Assembly (NCBI GenBank): GCA_028826165.1
Contig: JAPDFW010000114.1
Span: 918,501-982,500, forward strand
Reading direction: 5' to 3'
DNA from: Anaeramoeba ignava
Taxonomy: Eukaryota; Metamonada; Anaeramoebidae
Length of the DNA: 64,000 bases
The stretch's first letter is position 1, and the number at the start of each line of letters is the position of its first letter. Shown here piece by piece: positions 1 to 13,500 of the stretch. Made by a program: the position numbers and the translations under genes. The notes under the pieces are model-generated. The model made no database searches. It had not been told where the DNA came from and saw only the letters and a list, made by a program, of their open reading frames with translations.

Positions 1-2
1 AT

Positions 3-3000
3 TATCTTGAAAGATATTTTCCAAAACTTCTTATTCCTCATGAAATTTTACAAAAAATGATTTTGGAGTCTCAAAAAGTGGAAGAAAATTTAAAGTTTCT
101 TCGAGGAAATAATGTAGTTACAATTTCAACTAAAAAATCAAATTATGCTTTTTTTGTGCAAAGCTCATTTTCAAATGTAGTTGATTTTGGAATATTAGAA
201 AAAAATCATTTTGTGAAAATTCAGAAATTGAAATTTAGTCATACAATTTATTCATTATCAACACTTTCAACTCCATCTGGAAAGTATTTTGTTGTTGTTC
301 GTTCTTTAACTTCTATTGGAATAATTGAATTAATTGAAACAACTTATAAATCCATGGCTCAATGGATAAAAACCTTTTTTTTTCCTTCTTTTATTTCTGA
401 TGTTTCTTTGAATCCTTTTTACCCAGAAATTGCTGTTCTTACTGAAAATAATGATATTTATATTTGGAAAAGTGGGGATTCAATGCTAAGATTTCATCTT
501 CCAGAAATAAAAAAAAAGGAGGAAGAAAAATATATGAAAAAAAAGATACAGACAAAAGGGAGACAAAAAGGCAAAACGAAAAATTTGAAAAAAAGAAGGC
601 ATTTTTATGAAAGCAATCTTTCCAGAATTAAGTGTCTTATTTATGGTTCTCATCCTCGAATTTTCATCATTTCAAATGGAAATTATGTTTATAAATTGGA
701 TTTAAGAAAATCAAATTTGGATCCTAATCAAGATTTTGAACTCCCTTCAAATTTAACTTTTTTTGCTGAAAATCGTTCATTTAATCCTGAACAAATGACT
801 ATTTTTATTGATTTTGAAGAACGTTTCAATCTTAATTTTTTGTTTGTTTCTGCAATGACAAGACATCCTATCGATAAATTTATTTTTACTATTGTTACAT
901 CACTTCATGTTATTTTATGTGATGAACGTAATCCAAATGAGGTTTTGTTAATTTGGGATCATTATTTCCAACTTCCAGATATTCCAAAATTTGTTACAAT
1001 TTTAAATTTAGATTCAATGTTTACTGAAAGAAATGAAAGTGAAGATGAAAGTGAAAGTGAAGATGAAAGTGAAAGTGAATATCAAAGTGAAAATGAAAAT
1101 AATCAAAGTGAAAATAATGAAAATAATGAAAATAATGAAAATAATGAATATCAAAGCGAAAATAATGAAAATAATGAAAATAACGAAAATAATGAATATC
1201 AAAGTGAAAATAATGAAAATAATGAATATCAAAGTGAAAATAATCAAAGTGAAAATAATGAAAATAATGAATATCAAAGTGAAAATGAAAACGAAAATAA
1301 TCAAAGTGAAAATAATGAAAATAATCAAAATGAAAATAATGAATATCAAAGTGAAAATAATGAAAATAATGAAAATAATGAAAATAATGAAAATAATGAA
1401 AATAATGAAAATAATGAATATCAAAGTGAAAATAATCAAAGTGAAAATAATGAAAATAATGAATATCAAAGTGAAAATGAAAACGAAAATAATCAAAGTG
1501 AAAATAATGAAAATAACGAAAATAATGAATATCAAAGTGAAAATAATGAAAATAATCAAAGTGAAAATAATGAAAATAATCAAAATGAAAATAATCAAAG
1601 TGAAAATAATGAAAATAATGAAAATAATCAAAATGAAAATAATCAAAGTGAAAATAATGAAAATAACGAAAATAATGAATATCAAAGTGAAAATAATGAA
1701 AATAATGAAAATAATGAAAATAATGAATATCAAAGTGAAAATGAAAATAATGAAAATAATGAAAATAATGAAAATAATGAAAATAATGAAAATAATGAAA
1801 ATAATGAAAATAATCAAAGTGAAAATAATGAAAATAATGAAAATAATGAAAATAATGAAAATAATGAAAATAATGAAAATAATGAAAATAATGAAAATGA
1901 TATTGATATCGATTTTGAAAATGAAAATAATGAAAATAATGAAAATAATGAAAATGATATTGATATCGATTTTGAAAATGAAAATAATGAAAATGATGAA
2001 AATAATGAAAATGAAAGTGATATTTATATTGATGTTGATAGCGAAAATACAAGTACAAGTACAAGTAACAGTGATATTGATAGCGAAGATTCAAGTGAAA
2101 ATTCAAATTCAAATTCAAAATCAAGTGAAAATTCAAATTCAAAATCAAAATCAAGTGAAAGTGAAAGTGAAAGTGAAAGAAATATTCCAAATTACAAATA
2201 TTTACAATTCAATAAAGATATTTTTCAAAATAAAAGAACAAAATTTAAAGCAAAGCCAGAAGAAAACATCTTTTCATCAATTTTCTTCAGTAATTCAAAT
2301 CAAATTTTCCAACAAGATTCTGATATGGAAGAATCAAATGAAGAATCAAATAAAGAATCAAAAGATGAAAATGAAGATGAAAATGAAGATGAAGATGAAG
2401 AATTTCATTTAAACAATCCAGTTTCATATAATCTAATAATAGCATACACTTCAAATTCAAAAGAAATTATTTGCTTTCCTTATTGTGATAATTTATATGA
2501 TAAAATGAAAATGTTCAAATTAAAAGCACAATATTACAAATCTTATCCAATTGCTGTTGATATTCCTTTTAAAATTCCATGTTTTAATTCAAATTTAACA
2601 AAACCAAAAGATCCTTATGCTATTTCTTTATCAGGATTTTCAATTTTCCATTACATAAAAAATAAATTTATAATTATTTTAACTTCTTCTATTGGAGATG
2701 CTTTATCTCAAGTTGGCAAAATTCGAATTTCAAGAAATTGGGATTATAAAAGCGCAAAAAGAAAACTTAAAATCAAAGAAAAAGATAAAACTCTTTCTGA
2801 AATCAAGCCTTTTCAGATTCAACCTGAAAATAAAAATATTCTTCCTTACAGGAAAATATCACTTAAAGGAGTTCTAGAAAATTTTAAATTTTGGAAACCT
2901 ACTGAAAATGAAGAATTTCTGGAAAACTCATTAAAAATTGTGAATGATAATCAAAATTTTCAACATACAATGGCAGAATTTGCTTTTTTTCTTGAAAAAT

Positions 3001-3785
3001 CAGAAAATGTTGCATATAAATCAACACCTTATCTTAAAAAAATATTAAATCAAAGACAAATTCCTCGATTTTCTGTTTATGATTGGAAATCCAATTTTAA
3101 TTGGCAGAAAAGTTATAGGGAAGAAGAAAACAAAAGGGAAATTGAAGAAATGATTAATTTAACAAAAACTATTATTGAACCACCAGAAATTAAAGATTAT
3201 TCAAGTGAAAGTGATTGGAAACAAGAAAATGATCAAGAATCTGAAAAAGTATTGGATGATTTATTATTTTCATGGGAATTGCAAGACAAATCAAAATCAA
3301 AATTAAAATTACAATTAAAAGATGAATCAAAAAAAGAATCACAAAAAGAATCACAAAAAGAATCACAAGAAGAATCGGATCAAAAATTAGAACAAGAACT
3401 ACAAGAAGAATTTGGACAAGAATCACAAGAATCACAACAAGAATCACAACAAGAATCACAACAAGAATCACAACAAGAATCACAACAAAAACATGTTCAT
3501 TTTTCTCAACCTTTAAATTCTAATATTCAACAAAACACTCAACAAAATATTAGACAAACTTCTTTATCTCAACAAATTTTACCACCTTCTTTTCCTTTAA
3601 CAATATTCTCAGAATCACTTGATTTTCAAGCTCGTGAAGAACAACAAAATTTTAATCAATTTTCTCAATCACAAACTCAATCACAAACTTTATCACAAAC
3701 TCAATCACAAACTCAATCACAAACTCAATCACAAACTTTATCACAAACTAAAAAAAAAAGAAAAACTAGAAAGAAAGGATTTTAA
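3..3785 (+). CDS. TAF1C/Rrn6-like RNA polymerase I initiation factor subunit, 5' partial
   Basis: The frame is open from the window edge, so the N-terminus is probably outside; the first in-frame ATG is at 57. The N-terminal third looks like a degenerate beta-propeller: strands around IGIIELIE and DIYIWK, then CDERNPNEVLLIWDH, which resembles the DeR-x-P-x-LLxWDH stretch of TAF1C/Rrn6 propellers. The C-terminus is a Gln/Ser-rich tail (repeats of SQTQ) ending in KKKRKTRKKGF; Rrn6/TAF1C proteins usually end in such a basic tail closing with GF. The family is the SL1/core-factor subunit that places Pol I on the rDNA promoter, in the nucleolus. An acidic Asn/Glu/Ser tract of about 380 residues sits in the middle and explains the large size. 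No introns are needed. It converges on the glucoamylase gene about 170 bases downstream. Assignment rests on motif memory; another WD-like nuclear protein is possible. Confidence 0.5.
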   Translation, partial: YLERYFPKLLIPHEILQKMILESQKVEENLKFLRGNNVVTISTKKSNYAFFVQSSFSNVVDFGILEKNHFVKIQKLKFSHTIYSLSTLSTPSGKYFVVVRSLTSIGIIELIETTYKSMAQWIKTFFFPSFISDVSLNPFYPEIAVLTENNDIYIWKSGDSMLRFHLPEIKKKEEEKYMKKKIQTKGRQKGKTKNLKKRRHFYESNLSRIKCLIYGSHPRIFIISNGNYVYKLDLRKSNLDPNQDFELPSNLTFFAENRSFNPEQMTIFIDFEERFNLNFLFVSAMTRHPIDKFIFTIVTSLHVILCDERNPNEVLLIWDHYFQLPDIPKFVTILNLDSMFTERNESEDESESEDESESEYQSENENNQSENNENNENNENNEYQSENNENNENNENNEYQSENNENNEYQSENNQSENNENNEYQSENENENNQSENNENNQNENNEYQSENNENNENNENNENNENNENNEYQSENNQSENNENNEYQSENENENNQSENNENNENNEYQSENNENNQSENNENNQNENNQSENNENNENNQNENNQSENNENNENNEYQSENNENNENNENNEYQSENENNENNENNENNENNENNENNENNQSENNENNENNENNENNENNENNENNENDIDIDFENENNENNENNENDIDIDFENENNENDENNENESDIYIDVDSENTSTSTSNSDIDSEDSSENSNSNSKSSENSNSKSKSSESESESERNIPNYKYLQFNKDIFQNKRTKFKAKPEENIFSSIFFSNSNQIFQQDSDMEESNEESNKESKDENEDENEDEDEEFHLNNPVSYNLIIAYTSNSKEIICFPYCDNLYDKMKMFKLKAQYYKSYPIAVDIPFKIPCFNSNLTKPKDPYAISLSGFSIFHYIKNKFIIILTSSIGDALSQVGKIRISRNWDYKSAKRKLKIKEKDKTLSEIKPFQIQPENKNILPYRKISLKGVLENFKFWKPTENEEFLENSLKIVNDNQNFQHTMAEFAFFLEKSENVAYKSTPYLKKILNQRQIPRFSVYDWKSNFNWQKSYREEENKREIEEMINLTKTIIEPPEIKDYSSESDWKQENDQESEKVLDDLLFSWELQDKSKSKLKLQLKDESKKESQKESQKESQEESDQKLEQELQEEFGQESQESQQESQQESQQESQQESQQKHVHFSQPLNSNIQQNTQQNIRQTSLSQQILPPSFPLTIFSESLDFQAREEQQNFNQFSQSQTQSQTLSQTQSQTQSQTQSQTLSQTKKKRKTRKKGF
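1030..2185 (+). repeat. Coding minisatellite (ENN / EYQSE units)
   Basis: Tandem GAAAATAAT (Glu-Asn-Asn), AATCAAAGT and GAATATCAAAGT units, followed by Ser/Asp/Glu-rich codons. The reading frame stays open throughout and unit lengths are multiples of three, so this tract is maintained as protein. The opposite strand is also open over more than 1 kb, but only because the repeat lacks stops there. Confidence 0.9.
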
Positions 3786-3842
3786 AATTTTAAAATTTTG
3801 AAATGAAAAAATTTTGTATTTGTTTGATTTATTTCTTCTTAA

Positions 3843-3912
3843 AATCAATCAAAAAAAATCAATCAAAAAAAATCAATCAAAAAAAATCAATCAAAAAAAA
3901 TCAATCAAAAAA
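3843..3912 (+). repeat. AATCAATCAAAAAA tandem repeat in 3' intergenic gap
   Basis: Several copies of an approximately 14-base unit lie between the convergent TAF1C-like and glucoamylase genes. No coding potential is seen. Confidence 0.8.
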
Positions 3913-3956
3913 AAAAAAGAGAATGAACCAAAAAATTATTTCTGCTTTTTTTGTAT

Positions 3957-6900
3957 TTAAATTGGAATTTTATCTGGATTCCATGGAGGAACTAAACCTT
4001 GAGAAAGTAATGTTGTGAAAACATAAACTCCACCATGTTCATAAAGATCTTTTAAAATAAAACGAAATTAAAATTAAAATTAAAATTAGAAATTAAAATT
4101 AAAATTAAAATTAAAAATTAAAATTAAAATTATTTTGTTCTTTTATTTTTTATTTTACCTGGAGCACTTGCAAAAACAAATTCACCAGTTCCAGTTCCAT
4201 CAATACATTCACCAACAGGATTATTTCCATAACTAAAGAAGAGAAAAAATTTAAAATTTAATATTTTTATATTTTTATATTTTTATATTTTTATATTTTT
4301 ATATTTTTATATTTTTACGCTGAATGATCAACCATCCATTGAAGTCTTTCTAAAACAATTTGAGGAATAGAAATTAATTCATTTGAGTTTAATTCAAATT
4401 CACTCTAAAAAATTTTTTTTTAAATAAAAATCGGATAAAAATTTTTTATTATTATTTTTTGTTATTTTTTTATTAAAATTTTATTTACCATTGCAGTAAA
4501 CATTGTTACAACACTATAATTATAAATTTTAATAAAAGAAATTAATTTAAAATTAATCTAAAATTAATTTTTTTTGTTATTATAATTAAATAATTTACCC
4601 CCAAGGTGGTTCATAATCTCCAACTTCTTGACCACAAGCTAATAATCAAAAAATTTAAGAATAAATAAATAAATAAAATGAATAAAAAAATGAATAAATA
4701 AAAGGATAAATAATAAAAGGATAAATAAATAAAAGGATAAATAAAAGAACTTGTTTTGTTTAAATCTTTTTGAAAAATTACGATTATAAATTGAATTATA
4801 GAAAAATGGATCCTAAATTAAAATTAAAATTAAAATTAAAATTAAAATTAAAATTAAAATTAAAATTAATAAAAATAAATATTAAAATTAAAATTAAAAT
4901 TAAAATTTAAATTAAAATTAAAATTAAAATTAAAATTAAAATTAAAATTAAAATTAAAATTAAAATTAAAATTAAAATTAAAATTAAAATTAAAATTAAA
5001 ATTAAAATTAATTTAAAATTAAAATTAAAATTAAAATTAAAATTAAAATTAAAATTAAAATTAAAATTAAAATTAAAATTAAAATTAAAATAAAAATCAA
5101 AATTAAAATTAAAATTAAAATTCATTTATAAAATTAATGAAATTACTTTTGTATATCTTGCAATTCCATAAGTTTGATGAGTGAGACTATTAACTACCAT
5201 ATTAATTACTGATTGTTCAGTAGATAAACCAGTAAATATTGCAGCCATTGTTGAACTATCAACTCTTGTATCAGGAGATAAAGTATCACTCCACAATCCT
5301 CTATAAAAATAACCATTTTGACTATCCCATAAATGAGTTTCCATTGCTGATTTAATTTCTTGTGATCTTGCATATAATTTTGTACTTCTGTCTTGATTTC
5401 CAAGTGCATTTTCTATAATTGATGCTGATTTAAGACCTGCATAAGACATAGATTGTGAAAAAGTATAATATTGTGTTGGTAATGGATTTCCTGTATGAGG
5501 ATCAGAACTTTCTTCCTTTTTAATTTTAATTTTAATTTGTTATGTTTAATTTAGTTTAAATTTTATATATTTTCTTTCTTTCTTTTTTTGATAATTTTTG
5601 TTAAGAAAAAAACCCAAATTGAATAATCAGGAATTGCAAGATTATAAGACCCTTTGTCATTTAAAAAGAAATTTTCAATTGCTTCCATTCTTTGATAAAT
5701 TGGACTATTATTCTTTAAAAAGTTTGTATTACCAACTCTTGAGATATGATATAAAATGGATAAAAGGAACTATTAAAAAGAAAATTATTTAATATTAAAT
5801 TAAATTGAATTGAATTGAATTGAATTGAATTGAATTGAATATTGAATTGAATTGAATTGAATTGATTTGATTTGATTTGATTTGAATTTGAAATTGAATT
5901 AAATTGAATTGAATTGAATATTGAATTGAATTTGATTTGATTTGAAATTGAATTAAATATTTAATATTGAATTGAATATTGAATTAAATTGATATTGAAT
6001 TGAATTAAATTGAATTGATTTGATTTGATTTGATTTGATTTGTTTTGTTTTGTTTTGTTTTGTTTTGTTTTGTTTTGTTTTGTTTTGTTTTGTTTTGTTT
6101 TGTTTTGTTTTGATTTGAATTTGATTTGATTTGATTTGATTTGTTTTGTTTTGTTTGGTTTTGTTTTTGATTTGAAATTGAATTTATTTTAATCTTCTAA
6201 AATCAATACAGAAGCTGTTCCATCAATTTGAGGTTCAACAAAAGAAACAGGTTGTCCAGTAAAAACATCATAACAAGTATGGAAAAATCCATCACTTCTC
6301 AATTCAGCAGAAGCAGCCCAATTTAAGAAAAGTTCAGCCTCTGAGCTATAACCTGCAGCATCCAAAATCATAGCAGCAAAAACACCATCTCTTGACCAAA
6401 CTTTATAGCCATATAAAGGATGGAATGAAGCAGCAATAGTACCAACAGTTGGATTTTGAGCCATTTTAAGACCCAACAAAGAAATTTGGAACATTTCCAT
6501 TTCATCACTATTCAAATTATTAGGTTGAACACCTTGGCTAAGCCAATTTGCCAAGCTTTGCTTTGTTGATTGAATCAAACTTGACGCAGAAACACTTTGC
6601 ATTTGCTGAGCAAAACTGACAGCAGATTGAACATCAGGTTGAATAGAATAATACAAATAACGAGTAACGGATTGACCGGGGGCAAGAGTTACAGTGAAAA
6701 TGGAACCAAAAGATACCATGTTTGCCCACCAGTCACTTTGACTGTTTAAAATTCCGTTGTTGTTTTTGAAAACGTTCAACGGATTTGATCCGTCATTTTT
6801 GTCACCATTTCCAACGGAAAATTGATTTTTGTAAATGATTTCATTGTCAAGTGTGCCGGAAACCATGACTTTGGCGTCACAATAGGATTCATCAAAATAA

Positions 6901-7463
6901 AAGGCTTTGCTTGAGTTGTCAAACCAAGTGTGAGCGCAATTATAGTATTCAATTTTGCGATTTTCACTACTAACAACACCAGAAGTTGCGAAGTTAAGAA
7001 GAGTCACATATTCAGTTTCAGATCCAGTATTTTTAAGAATATATTCGACCAAAATAACGTCTTCTTCTGGTGGCATCCAATACGTCTTTTGCACACTAAC
7101 ATCAAGTGTATTTCCATCATATGTTGTGTATAATGTTGATAATGCTCCTGAAGTATCTAAAAAAACTCCCCCATTTGTTGGTCCAGAAAAAAGTTCCGGA
7201 TTTGTCCCGAAAATCTTGTTTGTTTTTAAAGCAAATGTTTCTGATGACATCACTGACTTCCCATATGAATCGTATGATGAATAGAAATTGTTGATTCCTG
7301 GATATCGTACTGCTGGTTCTTTTAAACAATTCTTTGCACTTGCCCAAGTCATCATTTGGTTTTTCCAATTGTTTAGCATAAATGATGGAAGTGCATTTGG
7401 TGAAGAAAGATATGAAAAAGTAAAAAGGAAAAGAAATAAAAATAATTTTGTGTAAGAAATCAT
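3957..7463 (-). CDS. GH15 glucoamylase, secreted
   Basis: Nine exons, minus strand: 7463-6210, 5769-5614, 5515-5147, 4812-4782, 4638-4599, 4513-4489, 4404-4319, 4232-4159 and 4048-3957. All phases agree and give about 708 residues. It begins with a signal peptide ([19 protein letters not shown]). GH15 hallmarks are GYKVWSRDG, FVEPQIDGTAS and PDYSIWEE; by family knowledge the Glu pair after Trp holds the catalytic acid, and an intron lies exactly between Trp and Glu. The C-terminus reads VPPWNPDKIPI. The enzyme releases glucose from starch or glycogen, probably in the food vacuole or outside the cell. The donor of intron 1 (TCT|GTATTG) departs from the usual GTAAAT but restores the family sequence ...GTAS-FLLSILYHISRVGN. 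Introns 1 and 3 are packed with microsatellites. Many introns argue against a very recent bacterial transfer. Confidence 0.93.
4803..5125. repeat. (AAAATT)n microsatellite, mainly glucoamylase intron 3
   Basis: Near-perfect AAAATT hexamers fill the intron between the exons ending at 5147 and starting at 4812. Splice sites at both edges are intact. Confidence 0.9.
5795..6180. repeat. (TTGAA)n / (TTGAT)n / (TTTTG)n in glucoamylase intron 1
   Basis: Successive pentamer arrays, including a long pure TTTTG block near 6040-6110. They lie wholly inside the intron between 6209 and 5770. Confidence 0.9.
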
Positions 7464-7473
7464 TTTTTTGGAT

Positions 7474-7537
7474 TAAAAAAATTGAAAAATGAAAAAATGA
7501 AAAAATGAAAAAATGAAAAATGAAAAAATGAAAAAAA
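7474..7537 (-). promoter_or_regulatory. Tandem TTTTTCAT initiator-like motifs before the glucoamylase gene
   Basis: On the minus strand, five or so copies of CATTTTTT lie within 75 bases upstream of the start codon. The same TCATTTTT motif precedes many genes here. It resembles the metamonad initiator TCA(Y)(W)(W); the function is inferred only. Confidence 0.4.
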
Positions 7538-7567
7538 TTTATTTCAAGTTATTTTATTTATTTCAAA

Positions 7568-10500
7568 CTAAAACATAGATATTTTTCCAAACATAAATTC
7601 TGAACCTCCATAATTTGATAAAAACTTAAATTCACAACAATCACCAAAAATATTAGAATCAAATTCATAATTCAAAACAGTTAAATGAGAAACACGAGGA
7701 ATAGAAACATTTGTTTCAAAAAAAGAATCAGGATTTAATAAAGAAGTTATTTTAAGATTAATTCCACAAACTTGAGACTTAGAACCTTCTTCTCCATGTT
7801 GAACCAGATATTGGAATCCTGATATTTTAATATAATCAAAGTTAATTTTCAATATTTTTCTTTCTTTTTGATATTCTGTTGTTTTTGGTTTAAGAAGTGA
7901 TTTTTTTATTTTATTTGATGTATTAAATAAAGCTAAATCTTGTTGTGATTTGAAAAATGGAAACTTATCATCTGCTTTAATTCCTGTTATTGTTATTTTT
8001 CCTAAATGTAAAATGGATTTTTTTGCTAATTCATGATTTTTGTATTCTTTTGGAATTTCTGGAAGTTCTAATATAAAAGATATAATTTGAACAGGTTCTG
8101 TTGTTGGAAAATTATATTTGAGTCTTTCAAAAGGTTTAATATATTTGATTTTTAAATTTTCTTGATTAATATCAATTTCTGAATTTTCTTGATTTCCTTG
8201 AATTGAATTTTGATTATTATTTTTATTATTATTTTTGATTATTATTTTCATTATTATTTTGATTATTATTTTCATTATTATTTTGATTATTATTTTCATT
8301 ATTTTCATTATTATTTTGATTATTATTTTGATTATTATTTTCATTATTATTTTGATTATTATTTTTATTATTATTTTCATTATTATTTTGATTATTATTT
8401 TGATTATTATTTTTATTATTATTTTTGATTATTATTTTGATTATTATTTTGATTATTATTTTGATTATTATTTTTATTATTATTTTGATTATTATTTTGA
8501 TTATTATTTTGATTATTATTTTTATTATTATTTTCGCTTGATTATTATTTTTGATTATTTTGATTATTATTTTGATTATTACATTTTCATTATTATTTTG
8601 ATTATTATTTTGATTATTATTTTCATTATTATTTTCATTATTATTTTGATTATTATTTTGATTATTATTTTCATTATTATTTTCATTATTATTTTTCATT
8701 GTTTCCAAGATAAGACTCTAAATTCCATTTATCAATTTGAAATAAATCTTGGAACTTTGATCCACAACTTATTGAAATACTTGGAATATCAAAAGAATTA
8801 TATCCAAGTGGATCAACATCAAGATAAAGAGTATCAATAATTGATTTGCACTCAAAACCAATCATAATTTCAATCTTCCTTTCCCCAATAGAAGAAAACC
8901 AATATTCATTTTCTACACCACATAAATCAAATAAAATGGATTGAATTGGAAGTGAATTTTCATCAGTTTGGACATGTGTTAAAATAAAAGCTCTTGGATA
9001 ACGAGAAATAATTTCAACATTGTTTTTTTCGTAAATATTATAAATATTCTCCTTTTTTTTATAAAATTCCTTTTGTAAATTTCGAATTGAATTTTGTGAT
9101 ATTCCTTTCCAAACAGGAATATCAACTTTATCTGTTGTACTTGCTAAAAATTGCATTAAATTTCTTCTCTTTTTTACATGATTGTTTTTTTGTGATTTGA
9201 TCTTTTGGAATTGTGAATGATAATAATTAATTTCGGTTAAAATTCCTCGACATTTTTTGCAAACTTGAAATAAACGATTTGGATCATATTCAATTATCTT
9301 TTGAAAAATAAAATTAATTTAAAAAAAATAAAAAATAAAAATAAAAATAAATTGATTTTTAATTAATAGATTTTTACATGTTCTTTCACTTTCGAAATGC
9401 ACTTGTTACAATAAAATTTACTACAGTATTTACATTGAAAAATACTAGTTGGTTTTTGGTTCTTGCATTTGGTATTTGAACATTTCTCCTTTTCAAATAA
9501 ATTGGAATATTCATTTGATTGTTCTTCATTTTGTAAATATATATCATCATAACTCTTTCGATTTAAATAATTTTCTATATCGAATTGCTTCATTTCCAAT
9601 TCTGAAAATGGATGAATTGCCTTAATTAGTCTATTTCTTTGCAAAACTGTAATTTGAAATGCTAATCTGATCACTTCTAATTTTAAGCAATTCAAAAAAC
9701 TAAGTTGAATTTTATTCTTATTTCCAAATTTCTGCAAGATATTTGTAACAAATTGTTGGTAAATTTTGGTCTGAATTAAAAAATTTTCTTGAGATGATTT
9801 TGCTAAAAATTGTTCAAATTGATTTTCTTGATTTTCTTCTTCCTCTTTTTTTATGGGAATAATTTCCTCAGAAATCAATTTTTTGGAATGAGAATCCAAA
9901 TAATTTAGAATTAAATCATGATGATTGTTATTATTATTATCGAGATTATCTCCAAAATTAAATTGATTTTCATTTTCTTCATTGATTTGTTTTGAAGTGG
10001 AAACATTTGTATCTAAAGATTCTGGTTCAATTTCATCAAATAAAATATCAAAATTTTTTTCTTTCAAAATATCATTTTGGAATTTATAATCATTTTCATT
10101 ATCAAATTCAAAAAGAGAATTATCAATTTTTGATTCCTTTTCGTTATCCATTTTCTTTTCAAATGTGTGGGCTTGATTATGAATATGTTCAATATTCAAA
10201 AGCACTTTTTCTGATGTTTTATGATTGTCAAAAGTATTAATCAAAAGTGTTTTAATTGAATCTGAGTGCCGATTTTTATCAAAAAGAAGAAAATCGTGGA
10301 AATAATTAGATGGTGGGATTAACTCGTGGATTCTTTCAATATAATTATTCATGTACAAATCATGTAAAATTTCTTGAGCTTTTTTGGGAGATTGAAATTC
10401 AAAAATTTCTCCAAAAACATCAATTTTTCCTATTGCTAATTTTGATTTTTGATTTGGTTGAAAAGTATCAAAAAATTTGATAAAAATCAATCTTTTAAAT

Positions 10501-13500
10501 TTAGGATTAGAATCTACTAAATTAAATGATTGATGAAAAGCTTCATTGTTGTTATTTTGGTTATTCTTATTATTTTCATTTTGAATATTAAGTAAATTGA
10601 TTTTATAATAAAGTTTTGTTCCGTTTTTGCATTTTGGAATAGGTTGTCTTCTACATATATTTTTCATCTTATTAATATAATTCCCCACATCAATATCCAT
10701 ATAAGAAGGAGGATGTGAATGAATTTCATTACGAATTGTAATACAAATCTCTGTAATGAAACTAGGCTTTCTGAGACAAATTTGGAGCTGAATCAAATTG
10801 ATTTTTAAATGATAAAAGAAAGGAAATGTTTTTTTTTGTTTTTGTTTTTGCGGAATTAAAATTGATTTGAATTAAATAAAATAAATTTGATTTTTTTTTG
10901 GCGAATTTACATTAATGGATTGTGAATGAGGATCACAATAACAAACAGAAGAAGAATCATGAATAATCTGTTCTAGAGGACCATTTTGATCAGGATAAAT
11001 TTTTTCATAATCAAAATGACTTAAAAACCAAGTTGGATAACTTGATATTAAAATATTTCTATTAAAAGAATTTGGAAAATGAGAAAAATGAGGAAAATAT
11101 TCCAATTTTTTCAATCCTAAAAAAAGCTCGTATTGAATTTGTCTTGTTGGATCATGAGCCACATTTTGATATCTGCGCATAAGTACAATAAAAGAGTCAT
11201 TTGGAGCATTTGAAATATTAGGAGAAAATTCTCGAATCAATGATGTTTGCATTGCTTTTGAATATGTATATAAGAAGGAGCAAACATCACCTTTACGCAC
11301 AAAAAATTGTGCTAATGTTTCAAGTATTGCTGATGATATGTGATTTTTGATATCTAACAAATCCAAATCGAGAGCTTTCCATTTTTCAAATTCAAATTTT
11401 GTTGTCAAACCAACTCCCAATCTCCTGCACATTTCAGCAAGAATTTGAATAGAGGCAACTTTTTAAAGATGTAATTATTAAATTATTATGATTTAAGAAT
11501 ATTTCTTTCTTTTTTTTTGTTTTATTTTCAAATATTTTTACAAAATGTTGCAACATTTGTTCTATCAAGTGAATCTGCGCAATTAACCCTCAAAACTCCT
11601 TTTTGTTTTGATGCTAATGTTGTAATTGCATAATTTCCATCAGGACAAAATACAGAATTGATTTCGATATTTGATAAATTTTGATTCTCGAAATCAAATT
11701 GAATAGATTCACCATCTCCATTTAAAATTTCTTTCCAAACCAAATCAAAATCAACATCATCCTTTCCAACAAGTTCAATTTGCCCTGAATTTAAATCATA
11801 ATCTATAATTGTTTTTTTAATACTCTCCCAAAATCTTTTGATTCCGATAGCCTTTCCTTGGGTTTTGATTTGGAAAGACCAATCAAAATTTATAACAGAA
11901 AGATTAATTTTGATTTTATCCTTAACATATTCAACAATATTTTGAAAATATTTATTCAATTCATTTTCATTATTATTGGGTCTTGATTTGAGAAGATTCA
12001 CACAAGTAATATTTTTTGTTTCCAGTCTTTTCATTATTCTCTGGAAATACAATTCTGATTTATTAAAAGGATTCTTTTTGATAACAAATTTTGGTTTAGA
12101 TATTTTGGTTTTTAAAGATGTTTTCCATCGTAAAGGAACAGTTCCAGTTCTATAAATATAAGAAAACCATTTGATAACTTTGATTGAATTTAAAAAGCAA
12201 ATAATTTCGCATTCCATTTCATTTCCACTTTCTAAAAAATAAATATATAAATTTTAACAAAAAATTTTTTTTGTAAATAATTAATTCTAAACCTCCTATA
12301 TCATTCAATCCTCTTGCATAATATCTTGTTCCTGGATTTAAGTTTGTTTTCTTAGCAAAATAAACTAAATTGATTTCTTCTTGAGAATGTTTTGATAAAA
12401 TTCCATTACGAAAACAAGGAATAAACGAACCAACTGCAACTCCTTGAAGTAAAACAACACACCAACGAGAAAGACCTAATTCTTCAAAAGTTTTTCTAAA
12501 TTGCATGTTCCAACAAAAAATTGGATCATAACTAATTTTTGGAATATTTTTATTAAACAATAAATATCTATTTATTTGAGTAATTTTTTATTGATTTAAT
12601 AAATTATCTATTTTACTCATCAATATCATATGAAGATGGAAAAGGATGTGTAATATCATATGTTTCAGAATAAAAATGAACACGATCTAAAATGAATTCC
12701 ATCATTTTATCAATTTTTTTTTGGACATTTCTTTTTTAATTTTCAAAATGAATTTTTTATTTGATTTCAATTTTGAATTTTAATTTTAAATTTTCATAAT
12801 TTACTGATTATCAAATTGTAAATAAGAAAGTTTAACTTTAATCCAATTTGTTGAAATAAGTGTGTATATTTTATGTTCTCCATAAAGTTGAGCAGATAAT
12901 TGAACCTAAATTTAATTAATAAAAAAAATTAAATCAATATAAAAATTATTTATTTTTTGTTGATTTAAAATTTACTTTTGTTGCAATAAGAATTAAACCA
13001 AAGGAACCAATAACAACATATCCAAGTAATGCTTCTGCTCTAGTTGATTGTTTTATGGTTAATTTATTTGTAAAAGTTAAATAATTTTGTGCTTCCTCTT
13101 CTGAAGAAAATATATCCATATTTTCTCTTCCAACAAATTTTAAATTTCCAGAAATTGGATCTATTGAAAATAATTGTGTATCATTTCTTGTTGATAATGA
13201 AGAAATAATAAACTAAATTTTAGATTTTTAATTTTAATTTTAATTTTAATTTTGATTTTAATTTTGATTTTGATTTTGATTTTAATTTTTGATTTTAATT
13301 TTAATTTTAATTTTGATTTTAATTTTGATTTTGATTTTAATTTTGATTTTGATTTTAATTTTGATTTTGATTTTTAATTTAATTTTAATTTTAATTTTGA
13401 TTTTGATTTTAATTTTGATTTTGATTTTGATTTTGATTTTAATTTTAATTTTAATTTTGATTTTTAATTTTAATTTTAATTTTGATTTTGATTTTAATTT

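Noticed and set aside
1014-2412. Long open frames on the minus strand and in a second plus frame over the repeat
   Set aside because: They exist only because the GAAAATAAT repeat lacks stops in most frames; composition is a mechanical image of the repeat.
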